Below the pieces are notes generated by a model. That model did no database searches. It worked only from the letters and a program-made list of their open reading frames with translations, and had not been told where the DNA came from. The translations under genes were made by a program, and so were the position numbers. This document shows positions 11,698-21,430 of a stretch of 64,000 nucleotides of DNA, piece after piece (positions within the stretch are counted from its first letter, which is position 1; each line of letters opens with the position of its first letter). This DNA comes from Pogona vitticeps (lineage: Eukaryota > Chordata > Lepidosauria > Squamata > Agamidae): positions 171,391,001-171,455,000 of the forward strand of contig NC_135787.1 of NCBI RefSeq assembly GCF_051106095.1, written 5' to 3'.

Positions 11698-12278
11698 GCT
11701 CATTTGCCACAAATTTAGACCTCATTTCGAAGGGTTTAACCTTTAAGAAACCAAATGAAGGCACCACTTCCAGTTACTGTACTTCCTTAGCCAGAGCATC
11801 AAACTTCCAGGGCAGAGCTGGAGCTGAGGTAACTCCTCTACTTGCCTTAGCTGCAGGATTGCTAGCTGTGGTCCTGAAATCCAGCCCCTAGTCTAGCATT
11901 CCCTAGTCTTGTCCAAGGTCCTGATCATGCATCTGCTCTGTGTGGATTCCACTTTGCCTCTTGTGGGAACACAGGAACCTGCCATAGCTGCCACTGAACT
12001 CCATTTAGTGACGTGCTGTCAACTTTGATTGGCAGTAGCTGTCAAGAGGTCCAGACAGGATGTTTTCCTAGCCCCACCAGGAGACTTCCCATCTTTCATG
12101 CTGATCTTCCCTCCAAGCATTAGCCAGACCTATTCCTGCTGAGGTTCCAGAACTGGATAAGCTGAGTTAAGGGTGATCTATCTTACATGAACAGTAGCCT
12201 CCCTGTGGAGAAATATGAGATGGATTAGCTCATGCTCCACATGAGCATCAGTGTAAAGTACTAGACTTTTGAGGTGGC
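11698..12278. other. No gene found
   Basis: Unassigned; no recognised repeat. Confidence 0.45.
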
Positions 12279-12289
12279 TGCATAAGAGA

Positions 12290-13024
12290 GGAGGAATTAA
12301 AGAACCTTGTAATGAGGGTGAAAGAGGAGAGTGCAAAAAACAGTCTGAAACTCAACATAAAAAAAAAACTAAGATCATGACCACTGGTCCCATCACCTCC
12401 TGGGAAATAGAAGAGGAAGACATGGAGGCAGTGACAGATTTTATTTTCCTGGGCTCCATGATCACTGCAGATGGAGACAGCACCCATGAAATTAAAAGAC
12501 GCCTGCTTCTTGGGAGGAAAGCGATGACAAATCTTGACAGCATCTTAAAAAGCAGAGACATCACCTTGCCAACAAAAGTCCGAATCGTCAAAGCTATGTT
12601 TTTTCCTGTAGTGATGTATGGAAGTGAGAGCTGGACCATAAAGAAAGCAGACCACCAAAGAATTGATGCCTTTGACTTGTGGTGCTGGAGGAGGCTCTTA
12701 AGAATCCCCTGGATTGCAAGGAGAACAAACCATTCAATTCTAAAGGAAATCAACCCTGAGTGCTCACTGGAAGGACAGATCCTGAAGCTGAGGCTCCAGT
12801 ACTTTGGCCATCTCATGAGAAGAAAAGACTCCTTGGAAAAAATCTTGATGTTAGGAAAGTGTGAAGGCAAGAGGAGAAGGGGACGACCGAGGATGAGATG
12901 GCTGGACAGTGTCTGCGAAGCAACCAACATGAATTTGACACAACTCCAGGAGGCAGTGGAAGACAGGCGGGCCTGGCATGCTCTGGTCCATGGGGTCACG
13001 AAGAGTCGGACACGACTAAACGAA
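12290..13024 (+). mobile_element. RTE-BovB LINE, 5'-truncated 3' end
   Basis: Encodes the C-terminal part of the BovB reverse-transcriptase polyprotein: the frame includes TGPITSWEIEEEDMEAVTDF, FLGSMITADGD, WCWRRLLRIPWIARRTN and GKCEGKRRRGRPRMRWLD, then ends CACGAAGAGTCGGACACGAC. The polymerase active-site region is absent. An exact 11-bp target duplication, TGCATAAGAGA, lies at 12279-12289 and 13025-13035, so this is one complete 735-bp truncated insertion. The reading frame is still open across almost the whole element, which fits recent insertion. Confidence 0.93.
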
Positions 13025-13221
13025 TGCATAAGAGACAGAAGAGCAGAACTGCACAAATTGGAGAATGCTATTTTAATGTTACCCATAAACCAATCAATTT
13101 TTTCAAGGCAGCAGATAAAGTAGAAAGGTTTTCCTGCCCCACTCTTCTCCTCCATAGGGGAACTGAAGTTAAGAGATGTCTCCAATTGTTCTTAGATTAC
13201 GACTCCCAGAACACTTTAGAC

Positions 13222-13358
13222 CAGTGGTTCCCAATCTTGGGTTCCCAGGTATTCTTGGACTAAAATTCCTTGAAATATTCACCACCAAGCTGTGCTGGCC
13301 AGGATTTCTGGGAATTGTAGTCCAAGAACATCTAGGGACTCAAGGTTGGAAACCACTG
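13222..13358. mobile_element. hAT MITE with 8-bp target duplication
   Basis: 137 bp. Ends: CAGTGGTTCCCAATCTTGGG and, on the other strand, CAGTGGTTTCCAACCTTGAG; arms run inward to TTCTTGGACTA/ACAATTCC, making a near-complete palindrome. Flanks CTTTAGAC (13214-13221) and CCTTAGAC (13359-13366) agree at 7 of 8 positions. Both marks are typical of the hAT superfamily. No coding sequence. Confidence 0.85.
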
Positions 13359-13366
13359 CCTTAGAC

Positions 13367-13789
13367 AGAATGATCACTGACAATGCTGGTGGAAGTATTC
13401 TGGGAGTTTTAATCCAAGAATGTAACTGCCCCCATATCAAGGTAAACATACCAGGGACAAATGACAAAAGGGGCAGCCCACGAGGAGACATTTTGCTTAC
13501 CACCCTTCAAGCTGAGTGCCAAGGTCAGCTTAAGATACTTGGGTGCCTGAGGGCAAGGGCAAGATGGATTCCCTCCCTCCACTCCATATACAGAGACTAG
13601 CTGGACTGGCAGTTCAGTCTCCCTTCAGCACTGGTGGAGGGTAAGCATCTTTCAGTGTTCCAGAAACATTAGGCTAATTTAGGGAGCCAAGAACAAGTTG
13701 TATTGCAGAGAAAACAGCTGTGATGTCCAGCCAAGAAACTGCCATTGCCACTCACTACATCTAGCATCCGAGATAATTATTTCATTCTG
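13367..13789. other. No gene found
   Basis: Unassigned sequence without recognised repeats. Confidence 0.45.
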
Positions 13790-13965
13790 CCCAAAGACAG
13801 GGCCAGCCCGCTCATGAAGAGCAGAGTCTTAATTATTCAATTAACAATTGGAATAACAATACTGGGCAATGTCGGTTCTCTGTAAAGTGCTTCTTGGATT
13901 AAAATATTTGAGAAATATACGTATTCTATGTCATAAATGTTGATGATCAATTCATAGGACTGCTC
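13790..13965. promoter_or_regulatory. Candidate enhancer about 3 kb upstream of ASCL1
   Basis: Non-repetitive, AT-rich with dense homeodomain-type words: CTTAATTATTCAATTAACAA, a CAATTG E-box inside AACAATTGGAATAACAATAC (also SOX-like ACAAT), and TTGATGATCAATTCATAG. The pattern is that of a conserved developmental enhancer, but I infer this from motif density only. Confidence 0.38.
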
Positions 13966-14629
13966 GCCCTTGGGGGGGGGAGGTAATTAAACGGTGCCTG
14001 CCAATATACTCCAGCAGCAGTGAGACGAGAAGGGATTTTAAGACCTTCATGCTACTTTCCTAAACTTTCCCAGATTCAGACACTTAACAATGTGTTTTAT
14101 AATCCTATTAACTTCAGCAGGACTTCAAAGTACTGGATGAATCCTTATGCTCTTAATCTAGACCCCCATGTGCATTTCCAAGGGAATATGGGGCACCTGC
14201 AGAAATGGGGTTCCCCCTTTACTACAGTAAAGGGAACAGTTCAGAATATACTCTTTGGTATATTCAGAGATGTTTCTCCCACTTATGGGAAGTCAATTTG
14301 TGTCCAAAAAGCAAAGGAAACTCTGTAAAGAGTTTTTTGAATCTCAAAAAAACAAAAAACAAAACCCAGTACATTCTGAGTTACTCTGGCATATGTTCAC
14401 GAACAGGTTGGCTCTCTAAGTGGAAAAGCTGTGGCAGAATTTATCAGATTACTCTCTTCTGAGGGGGAGAGAAAAGTTATTTGTGATACTTGTTCCCTTG
14501 AAAGAGGAATGTTACAGGAGTGGCAGGGAGGATTGCTATACCTCCTGTGCACAAGCTGTCTATGGCACTCTGCAAAAGTTTCTCTGAAGAGTCTGGTCCA
14601 GTCATCATCTCACACTACCCTAGCATTAG
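13966..14629. other. No gene found
   Basis: A G9 run at about 13973 and an A-rich stretch near 14347-14365. Otherwise unassigned. Confidence 0.45.
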
Positions 14630-14737
14630 AAAAAGGTGCTTTTGGGGACTACAACTCCCAGAATCTCCTGAACTGGCCGCTGGCTATGCTGGTTGGGGAA
14701 TTATGAGATTTGCATTCCAAAAGTGACCTTTGCAAGG
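14630..14737. mobile_element. hAT-like palindromic MITE
   Basis: Left arm AAAAAGGTGCTTTTGGGGAC then TACAACTCCCAGAAT; right arm reversed GCAAAGGTCACTTTTGGAAT then GCAAATCTCATAATTCC. The arms pair imperfectly, so it is older than the copy at 34137. No target duplication identified. Confidence 0.6.
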
Positions 14738-15779
14738 TCTGGATGCACTGTAAGATGCACATTACTGCCCACTTGAAGGAACATAATGGCGGTGGCCTGG
14801 CATAGAGGTGAGGCGAAAGAAGCTGTGCTTCACCATTGGGACCCCCATTCTCACAAAACTGCTGAAGAATTTCCCTTCTCCTTGAATAAATTCAGTGAAA
14901 AAGTCCCTCCAGTTCCTCTATCCACAATAAGAGGGAGTTTTAGAGAAACCATTCATGTGCCATGCAAGCTGCTCATTATCTTTATCAGCTTGATGCCCTA
15001 AGCATGTCAGAAATAAGTCCTATTCATTTCAGTTGATGTACTTCCCCCTTATGTATGGGCTTGCAGACAAAGGCAGCGAAGGGGTGGAGCAACAATGTGG
15101 AAGAAAGTAAGGGGCGGATGGGGAAGCATTAACTGTGGATTTGTGGGGTGGGGTGTGTGAAAGATTCCTTCTGAAGTTGGCAAAATAATTCTGAAGTATG
15201 AACTCCATCCTGAAGTTACTTATACTATGCCTTTTAAAAAAATACACAACTGGAAAAATAACTCCTCGTCGGTGGTTCCAGAGTTGCAGTTCTGTACTCT
15301 TAGCTGCAAGTCATTCTCCTTGAACACTGATTTACTTATGCTGTACATTGCACAAATGGTGCTGCATTCTTTTCCTTCTGAATCTGTCCCTCAAAAGTGT
15401 TGTTCAAAAGGGAAAACTTCAACTTAAGTCTAACTTGAAGGATATGGGAGTGGGGTAGCCGAGTACTCTCCTTGCAGGAAAAAAAAAATCCCACGTGTTT
15501 TCGGACTGTGTGTGTTAGGCGCGTTTTAGTCTTGCCACCGATGAATTCTATTTAAAAAAAAACACCTGCTGATTTATGTTTATCCTTAACCTACACACTG
15601 GCAGGCGGGCGAGAGAAACAAGGGGAGGACAGAAAGGAAGATACTGGAGACTCCCGTTTAAAAAGGGATTCGCTTCTCACCGAAGGGAATCCACTGCTTT
15701 TTGCTGAAGTGTTCCTTCCCTCGTAAGCACCACAGGGCTCTCCAAATGGCACCCTCTCACTTCCATGTTTCTACCCCTA
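14738..15779. other. ASCL1 upstream flank; no gene found
   Basis: Unassigned. Near 15490-15600 there is a CACGTG E-box (15491-15498 area), CACCTGCTG and TTTATGTTTATCC in a non-repetitive context about 1.2 kb 5' of the TATA motif, a plausible proximal regulatory segment. Confidence 0.4.
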
Positions 15780-16135
15780 GCAGGGTTCCCCCTGAGGGCG
15801 GCTCGCCCCGGTTCATGAGTCCAGTTTTCTCGCTCCCCGCCAGCACTCTGGGCGACACGGTTGCCATGTTGGTTCCCCTGAGGAGCGCCCGAAGACGTCC
15901 AGGCGCCTCCGGAACCACCCTCCGCCTAACAAAAACGAGAGCCTTTGCGGACCCCGACCCAATACCGCAGCCCACCCCACCCCCCGCTTCCCTCGCCCCT
16001 TCTGCACGAGCAGGGCTTCGCCCGTCTCCCTCCGCGCAGCCTGCGGCTCCTTCCCCTCTGCCTTCCCTGCACCCTTTCTCAATCAACTGACCCCCCCTCC
16101 CGGCCGGAGCTCTATTACCGCCTATTCTTAAGCCC

Positions 16136-16146
16136 AGCCAATCAGC
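16136..16146 (+). promoter_or_regulatory. CCAAT box (NF-Y type)
   Basis: CAGCCAATCAG fits the NF-Y consensus well. It lies about 600 bp upstream of the TATA motif, so it may serve an upstream start or an enhancer rather than the core promoter. Confidence 0.45.
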
Positions 16147-16521
16147 ACTAGCGGGCCCCGCCTGAGCCCCCGCCTTCCTTCATCCCCATGCGGTGGCCGA
16201 GCCCAATTGTTTATTCAGTGGCTGGGCCAACGGCACGCGCCGGGCGCACGCACTTGCAACAACAAACCTTGGAAGGGGAGCGCGGGAGGGGGAGGGCGAG
16301 CGGAGGCGGAGCCCGGGCCAGCGCGTGGGTACGAGGGCTTTTTTTTTTTTTTAACCCACCCACCTTCTGTCTTGTGGCGGGGCGGGGGAAAGCGCGGGCC
16401 TGTGTGTTGTATTTTCCCCCCTCTCCACACACCCCCCACCCCGTCAGGAAAAGGCGGCCGCACTCCTGGACTCGCGGCCGCTGAGGGCAAAGCATGGGAG
16501 TGTGGAAGGCGTAAGGTGCAC

Positions 16522-16558
<37 letters not shown>

Positions 16559-16733
16559 GAGGGAGAGAGAGAGCGAGAGAGCGCCTGCCTGTCGGAGTGT
16601 CTGTCTTGTGTGGCTGGACCGAGGAGCAATAGAAGGAGGCGGAGGCGGCGCGAGCGTGGTAAAAAGAGCGCGCGGGGGGGATGCTGAGAGTGTGAAAAGA
16701 AAGGGGGGGAGCAAGAGGCACTCCCGCCGCCCC

Positions 16734-16740
16734 TTATAAG
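16734..16740 (+). promoter_or_regulatory. TATA motif, likely ASCL1 core promoter
   Basis: TTATAAG in a GC-rich setting (CCGCCCCTTATAAGAGAG). Transcription would start about 30 bp downstream, near 16765, giving a leader of about 280 nt. The position of the start is inferred, not seen. Confidence 0.5.
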
Positions 16741-16764
16741 AGAGACAATCTCTGGACTCATTTT

Positions 16765-17047
16765 TGGCAAAAGTGCTTTGGCGAAGCAGGCTGCGCACAC
16801 GCGAGCGCCACGAGCCTCCCTCGGTTCCAAAGAAAAGGGAGGCGGGAAAGCAAGCCAGCGGTGCCGTCCTGAGCTTTTGCTCTTGCTCGCCTGCTCCGCT
16901 CGTTCCCTCTCTCCTACTTCCTACCCCTTTTCCAGCTCCCTTCGCCTTCCATCTCTCTCTCTCTCTCTCTCTCTTTTTCCTCAAACCGCGAGCCCCACCG
17001 CGCGCGCCTTTTTTTCCCCCTCCTTCGCGCGGCCCGCTGCCCACCCA
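16765..17047 (+). other. ASCL1: ASCL1 5' untranslated leader (start inferred)
   Basis: No ATG occurs in any frame between the TATA motif and 17048. The block CACACGCGAGCGCCACGAGC (16796-16815) looks, from memory, nearly identical to a block in the human ASCL1 leader. It includes CACGCG (16798-16803), a class-C site of the type bound by HES repressors, which act on ASCL1 in Notch lateral inhibition. A (CT)n tract lies at about 16952-16972. The reading frame of the coding region stays open through the leader, so homology, not an upstream stop, defines the start. Confidence 0.6.
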
Positions 17048-17788
17048 ATGGCCAGCGGCAGCTCCGCCAAGATGGACAGCACCCTCAGCCAGCCGCCGCC
17101 GCCGCCACCACCGCCGTTCTTGCAGCCCGCCTGTTTCTTCGCGGCAGCCGCGGCAGCAGCGGCCGCCGTAGCCGCCTCCCAAAGCGCCCAGCCGCCGCCG
17201 CCGCCACCGCCGCAGCAGCTGAGCCCAGCGCCGGGCAGTCAACCGAGCCAACCCTCTCCGGGCGCCGCCAAAGCGACCGCTGCTCCAGCTGGACCAAAGC
17301 CGCCGCCGCCGCCGCCCCCCCAGGCGCCCCAGGTCAAGCGGCAGCGCTCCTCGTCGCCGGAGTTGATGCGCTGCAAGCGGCGCCTCAACTTCAGCGGCTT
17401 CGGCTACAGCCTCCCGCAGCAGCAGCCGGCGGCGGTGGCGCGGCGGAACGAGCGGGAGAGGAACCGCGTCAAGTTGGTCAACCTGGGCTTTGCCACGCTG
17501 CGCGAGCACGTCCCCAACGGCGCCGCCAACAAGAAGATGAGCAAGGTGGAGACCCTCCGCTCCGCCGTCGAGTACATCCGAGCCCTCCAGCAGCTCCTGG
17601 ACGAGCACGACGCCGTCAGCGCCGCCTTCCAGGCGGGCGTCCTCTCGCCCACCATCTCCCCCAACTACCCCAACGACATGAACTCCATGGCAGGCTCGCC
17701 TGTCTCCTCCTACTCCTCGGACGAAGGATCCTACGATCCCCTCAGCCCGGAAGAGCAAGAGCTCCTGGACTTCACCAACTGGTTCTGA
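17048..17788 (+). CDS. ASCL1: Achaete-scute homolog 1, proneural bHLH transcription factor
   Basis: 246 aa (human 236). ASCL1 pairs with E proteins (TCF3/TCF4/TCF12), binds CAGCTG-type E-boxes in the nucleus and starts neuronal differentiation. Visible order: M1-AKMD; proline tracts 16-23, 49-55 and 85-91; alanine tract 32-40; basic [16 protein letters not shown] 97-112; bHLH about 131-184, starting [21 protein letters not shown] terminus ending [12 protein letters not shown]. From residue 96 on it is nearly identical to the human protein as I remember it. Ser-Pro sites at 103, 200, 204, 217 and 233 match the five conserved CDK-type sites; S59-P60 and S70-P71 are extra. The start at 17048 is chosen because [11 protein letters not shown] aligns with human MESSAKMES; its -3 base is C (weak). 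The ATG of M9 (17072) has A at -3 and G at +4, so leaky initiation there is possible. Single coding exon, no breaks. Confidence 0.98.
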   Translation: MASGSSAKMDSTLSQPPPPPPPPFLQPACFFAAAAAAAAAVAASQSAQPPPPPPPQQLSPAPGSQPSQPSPGAAKATAAPAGPKPPPPPPPQAPQVKRQRSSSPELMRCKRRLNFSGFGYSLPQQQPAAVARRNERERNRVKLVNLGFATLREHVPNGAANKKMSKVETLRSAVEYIRALQQLLDEHDAVSAAFQAGVLSPTISPNYPNDMNSMAGSPVSSYSSDEGSYDPLSPEEQELLDFTNWF

Positions 17789-17828
17789 GAGGCCTGGGGT
17801 GGCCCTCTTGGCTGGGACTTGGCAGCAG

Positions 17829-19594
17829 GTGGGTTTGGCTTAGCTTGCGCCTGGGGTGGGGGTGCCATGGCACGGGTGGAGGAGGGATCGTGTTAGGGCT
17901 GAGTTAGCGGCCTCGGAGGCCATGGAAAGAAAAGATGGGCTGCGCTTGTACCTTCCTGACCGGGAGAGACAGCAAGCTGTGAAAGCAACGTTTAAAGGTC
18001 TCTGCCCCGAGAATCCTACAGTCATTCATTCATTTGGGCAGGGAAGGGAGAATGTGTTCAAATCTAGTTATGGGGGCATGGATTCCCACCCAATAAAATC
18101 AATTAAGACCAGGGGGAGCTACATTCCAAGGAAGGGAATGGCTGATCTTCCATTTGATTGGAATGACAGTGAGCTGAATTCTCAGGTTGGAATCCTCTGA
18201 CCTACTGATAGGGAAAGACACTAGGTCTCTGGCTTCAAGATCACTGGAGTGTGTCTGAGCGCCAGTTTAGGGGAGGTGACAGCTACTACTAGGCATGGAC
18301 TGCCACTTCTTCTATGATGGAGTTGCTAGAAACCACCAAACACTCCAGAGGGTGGATTGGATTGGATTAGGAAAACATTGCTGCTGTCAATTATATGACC
18401 TGGTACTCAAGACTGGGCTTCTGCAGTCAGCAAAACATGTTGCCCAAAGTAGGCCTAAATATTGGATCACCGCAACGACCAAAGATCTCAATGAATTTGG
18501 TCTGGCTAAAAGATTGGAGCCAAACCAGCTCAAATTTAAATTTATTTCATGCATTTTATTGGTTTCCCCTTTCCCCTCACACTCCACACCTCACGACAAT
18601 GTAACTCCCATAAAACACTAGAAAACAATGGAGAAAATATTATAAACCATAAGCCAGCACACCTTTATTTCTGCTAGTGATATTTTAATCTCCCAAAGCC
18701 CACCATTTAGAAGTTGCATTGATTTCAGCAGGCCTTCGAGTTCAGCAGATCTTCCAACTGATAGGCCTTATTACATAAAACTCTACTGTGGCTGAGATTT
18801 CCAGATGTGTTTGGTATCCTGAATGTCAGTTCTGCACAAGTTAACACAAGTGCTGTAAGTGTTAGATAAACCTATGCACACCATCTGGAGGTCTATGTGA
18901 AAGAAAACCACACATACAGTAACTAATGAAATGAATTATTACGTGTACTACAGTGGGGTCTTGACTTGAGAACTTAATCCGTATTGGAAGGCGGTAAAAG
19001 TCTGTAAGTCAAGTCTCCATTGACCTACAGTGCATTGAAAACCGATTAATCCCGTAACAGGCCGTTTTTGTTCCATTTTGGTTTTTTTCTGGTCTGTAAG
19101 TCAAATCTCAGTCTGCAAGTCAAACCTAAATTTTGCAGCCAGAGAAGTCTGTAACTCAAAAAGTCTGTAAGTCAAGCCGTCTGTAAGTCAAGGGTCCACT
19201 GTATAAGACAATGGAGGTTTACAAAGAAGACCCTGTGTGTTCCAGTACACTTTCTCCATATTGTGTTTAGGGTTTCAGTCAAAGGCTTTGGTTTTTATGA
19301 ACACTTTCCTAGAAGTAAGTCCCACTCAACATTGTGAAGCTTCTCTCCGAGTTCAATAAACATGTGATAGGGGCATAACTGTATTTAGGGTAGATGCATC
19401 ATTTTGAAGCAGGCCCCACTGAAGTCAGTGGGAGTTCCATCAGGGTCCTGAAAAATCTACATGTATTTGAGTTAAATCCAGATAATTCAATCTAGTATGT
19501 GATCTAAAAGTACTTGAAAGTGGGTCTGGAAGTTACTCCCATTGGACTAAGCCTTGACACTGACCTTTCTCCTCTTTTCTCTCTCATTTACTAG
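17829..19594 (+). other. ASCL1: ASCL1 intron in the 3' UTR
   Basis: Donor CAG|GTGGGT at 17829 lies 40 nt after the stop codon, following GGGACTTGGCAGCAG, which resembles the end of human exon 1. Acceptor TTTACTAG|GATTTG ends at 19594 after a long pyrimidine tract (CCTTTCTCCTCTTTTCTCTC). Human ASCL1 likewise has a non-coding second exon. The intron carries a mariner/pogo-type element (18951-19201). A junction this close to the stop should not trigger nonsense-mediated decay. Confidence 0.75.
18951..19201. mobile_element. Tigger/pogo-type MITE inside the ASCL1 intron
   Basis: 251 bp flanked by TA at 18949-18950 and 19202-19203. Left end CAGTGGGGTCTTGACTTGAG; right end reversed CAGTGGACCCTTGACTTACA. 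The word TCTGTAAGTCAA recurs inside. Ends and TA duplication fit the pogo/Tigger branch of Tc1/mariner. No transposase remains. Confidence 0.85.
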
Positions 19595-19774
19595 GATTTG
19601 TTGAAAAATGGATACATCTTACTGCCGCCTTTCCCTTCTCATTATGGGAAGGGAAAAGGAAACGAAGACAGTGAAGCACAGAAGGAGTTGGACTTTTTCT
19701 CCAAGAAACCTGAAGCACTCCCAGATTCTGCCTTTGCACTCCAGGCTGTTCAACATGACATGCAGCCCCTATTA

Positions 19775-19905
19775 GTGTTTACTTGGAAATAAGACCCAGT
19801 ATGTTTCATGAGACTTCCTACATTCAGATAAGTGTATGTAGGTTTGCCTTATATTGCCTGGTGTGACTTACATCCAAGTAAACATGCACAGATTCAGTCT
19901 ACACT
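19775..19905. repeat. Short palindromic dispersed repeat within ASCL1 3' UTR
   Basis: Left arm GTTTACTTGGAAATAAGACC; right arm reversed GTTTACTTGGATGTAAGTCA. Similar arms occur at 20105-20190 and in decayed form near 19300-19440 and 11225-11310. It belongs to a palindromic repeat family common in sauropsids (recognised from memory; class uncertain). Confidence 0.6.
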
Positions 19906-20104
19906 ATGGTCATAGACACAAGAAGGGGTGCATGACATGGTGGGATATCTCTCAGTCTATTGTCTATCCCAAAACTTTAAAAACAGCACTACCTGTTCCA
20001 TACCAGTCTTCAATAGAGCAATGAGCTTCCCTTTCTGCTGATATGAATGCAGTATTGGCCCTTTGGAAAGACTGTTTTACCTACTGGATAATGCTCCTGA
20101 ACAT

Positions 20105-20190
20105 GCAGTGCAATCTCAAACATTTTTACTCAGATGTAAGTCCAACAGTATACAATAGGACTTATTTCCTAGTAATTGACCTTAGGATTG
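20105..20190. repeat. Second palindromic repeat of the same family in ASCL1 3' UTR
   Basis: Left GCAATCTCAAACATTTTTAC then TCAGATGTAAGTCC; right GGACTTATTTCCTAGTAATT then GACCTTAGGATTGCAG. Arms are inverted copies with several mismatches. Confidence 0.6.
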
Positions 20191-20953
20191 CAGCTGTGTA
20201 GATTTCCTGTATCCACACTTATTAAATTTAGTGAGACCTTCTCTTAGGTCTATGTGAAAAGCATTGCCACCCTAGTTGCCTATTATTGTGGAGATTTTGC
20301 AAATCAAAACTATGCTGAATTCAAAGAATCCTCTGAAATATCTCCCTCTCCCCTTTGTCTGCTTTCCCACTGCCATTCCCACCACAAAATGCTTCCATTT
20401 TTTCTTGTGAACTTTTTATTATATATATTAAAAATCTATTTGTATCAATCCTAACCAATTTGGGGGATATATTAAGCTATTTTTGTATATAAGAGACAGA
20501 GAAATTTATAAACTTTTTGTACAAAATGTTTTAAAATGTGTATATCTTGATAACTTTTTTAAAAAAATATGTAATGCTTATTACCTCTTCATATCTAGAT
20601 TAGTAGTCAATGCAACCTTACAACTGCCATGTTTTTGTTATGTGGTTTTGTAAAGGACTTGGAAATGCCTCCAGAGGTACTTTAGCACCAACGTGTCTTA
20701 CTTTTTTATAGAAACTTTGCTAATGTATTAATAATGTTATTAAACAATGTTCAGAGTGAACAAACTTTATGCAGCTATTGTCCAAACGCAAAATTGTAGC
20801 TATTTATTATACAAGCTGCTGCCTTTTGAAGAAAGAAGAAAAATAAAAAGGAGGGGTGGGGGGGGCTCTTTTACCACTGCCTTTTCATGCTGTTTTATTA
20901 CCAACTGACAAAGGTCATCATGTATAACTGTGCTTTATACAAACTAGTTTGGT

Positions 20954-20959
20954 AATAAA
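20954..20959 (+). terminator. ASCL1: ASCL1 poly(A) signal
   Basis: AATAAA in GTTTGGTAATAAAACTTTTG, the same context as the human signal as I remember it. Cleavage is expected near 20975. An AATAAA near 20842 is a possible earlier signal. Confidence 0.85.
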
Positions 20960-20979
20960 ACTTTTGTTTCAATTAAATA

Positions 20980-21430
20980 ATGTCTTCCTGGTTCTGCAGC
21001 ACCTTTTGTGTGTCATGCTCCTTTCTGCCATTGACCAATCATGTGTGAGAATAGAGAATATGGAAAACCATGTATCTGGGGAGAAAGCCAGTTTGAATAT
21101 GTGTTGAGGGATGGATGTGTCAAGGATTCTGTAAGATTCACAATAGCACTGCAGCCTACTCCTTTTTTTTTGTTTCCAAATATGCCTTTACTCTAGGGAT
21201 GTCTCTCCAGGAACTGCTACACACTTAAAAGTATTTTCCCCAAAGAATAAATCCTAACAGAGAGGGAGCTGTTTCCTGCATCTTTAGTCTCTTCGATTTT
21301 GTCCATCTCCTGATAAATCAGGGAGTACAGGAGAGAATTATGAGAGATGGGGCAGGAACAGAAGAGGCATATAACCCCACATTCCACTACTGGATTGCCT
21401 TTAATATGTCATCTGTGTTCATCAGGCAAT
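20980..21430. other. Downstream flank; no gene found
   Basis: Unassigned, no repeat recognised. Confidence 0.45.

Larger units (their letters stand above)
15780..17800. other. ASCL1 CpG island
   Basis: High G+C and abundant CpG from about 15.8 kb through the end of the coding exon, interrupted by (TG)n/(GA)n at about 16519-16575 and a (CT)n run at about 16952-16972. CpG islands over promoter and first exon are typical of developmental transcription-factor genes. Confidence 0.8.
19595..20975 (+). other. ASCL1: ASCL1 exon 2, 3' untranslated region
   Basis: Begins GATTTGTTGAAAAATGG and reaches a poly(A) signal at 20954. The segment about 20690-20850 (from CGTGTCTTACTTTTTTATAG through GAAAAATAAAAAGGAGG) matches, from memory, the human ASCL1 3' UTR almost base for base, including AATGTTATTAAACAATGTTC. 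Such conservation suggests binding sites for microRNAs or RNA-binding proteins. The 5' half of the exon carries two short palindromic repeats (about 19775-19905 and 20105-20190). Confidence 0.8.

Noticed and set aside
12352-13185. 277-codon frame antisense to the BovB copy
   Set aside because: Shadow of the BovB reading frame; the sense strand carries the recognisable reverse-transcriptase C terminus.
1-16000. PAH exons (the expected upstream neighbour of ASCL1 in vertebrates)
   Set aside because: No frame on either strand resembles phenylalanine hydroxylase; in other amniotes PAH lies tens of kb away, probably outside this window.
16211-17758. 515-codon open frame antisense to ASCL1
   Set aside because: It mirrors the GC-rich coding exon and CpG island; its composition (Arg, Gly, His-Thr repeats from (TG)n) follows from the opposite strand and it has no family resemblance.
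18949-19203. Regulatory tandem array in the ASCL1 intron (repeated CTGTAAGTCAA)
   Set aside because: Explained by the internal structure of the pogo/Tigger-type element with TA flanks.
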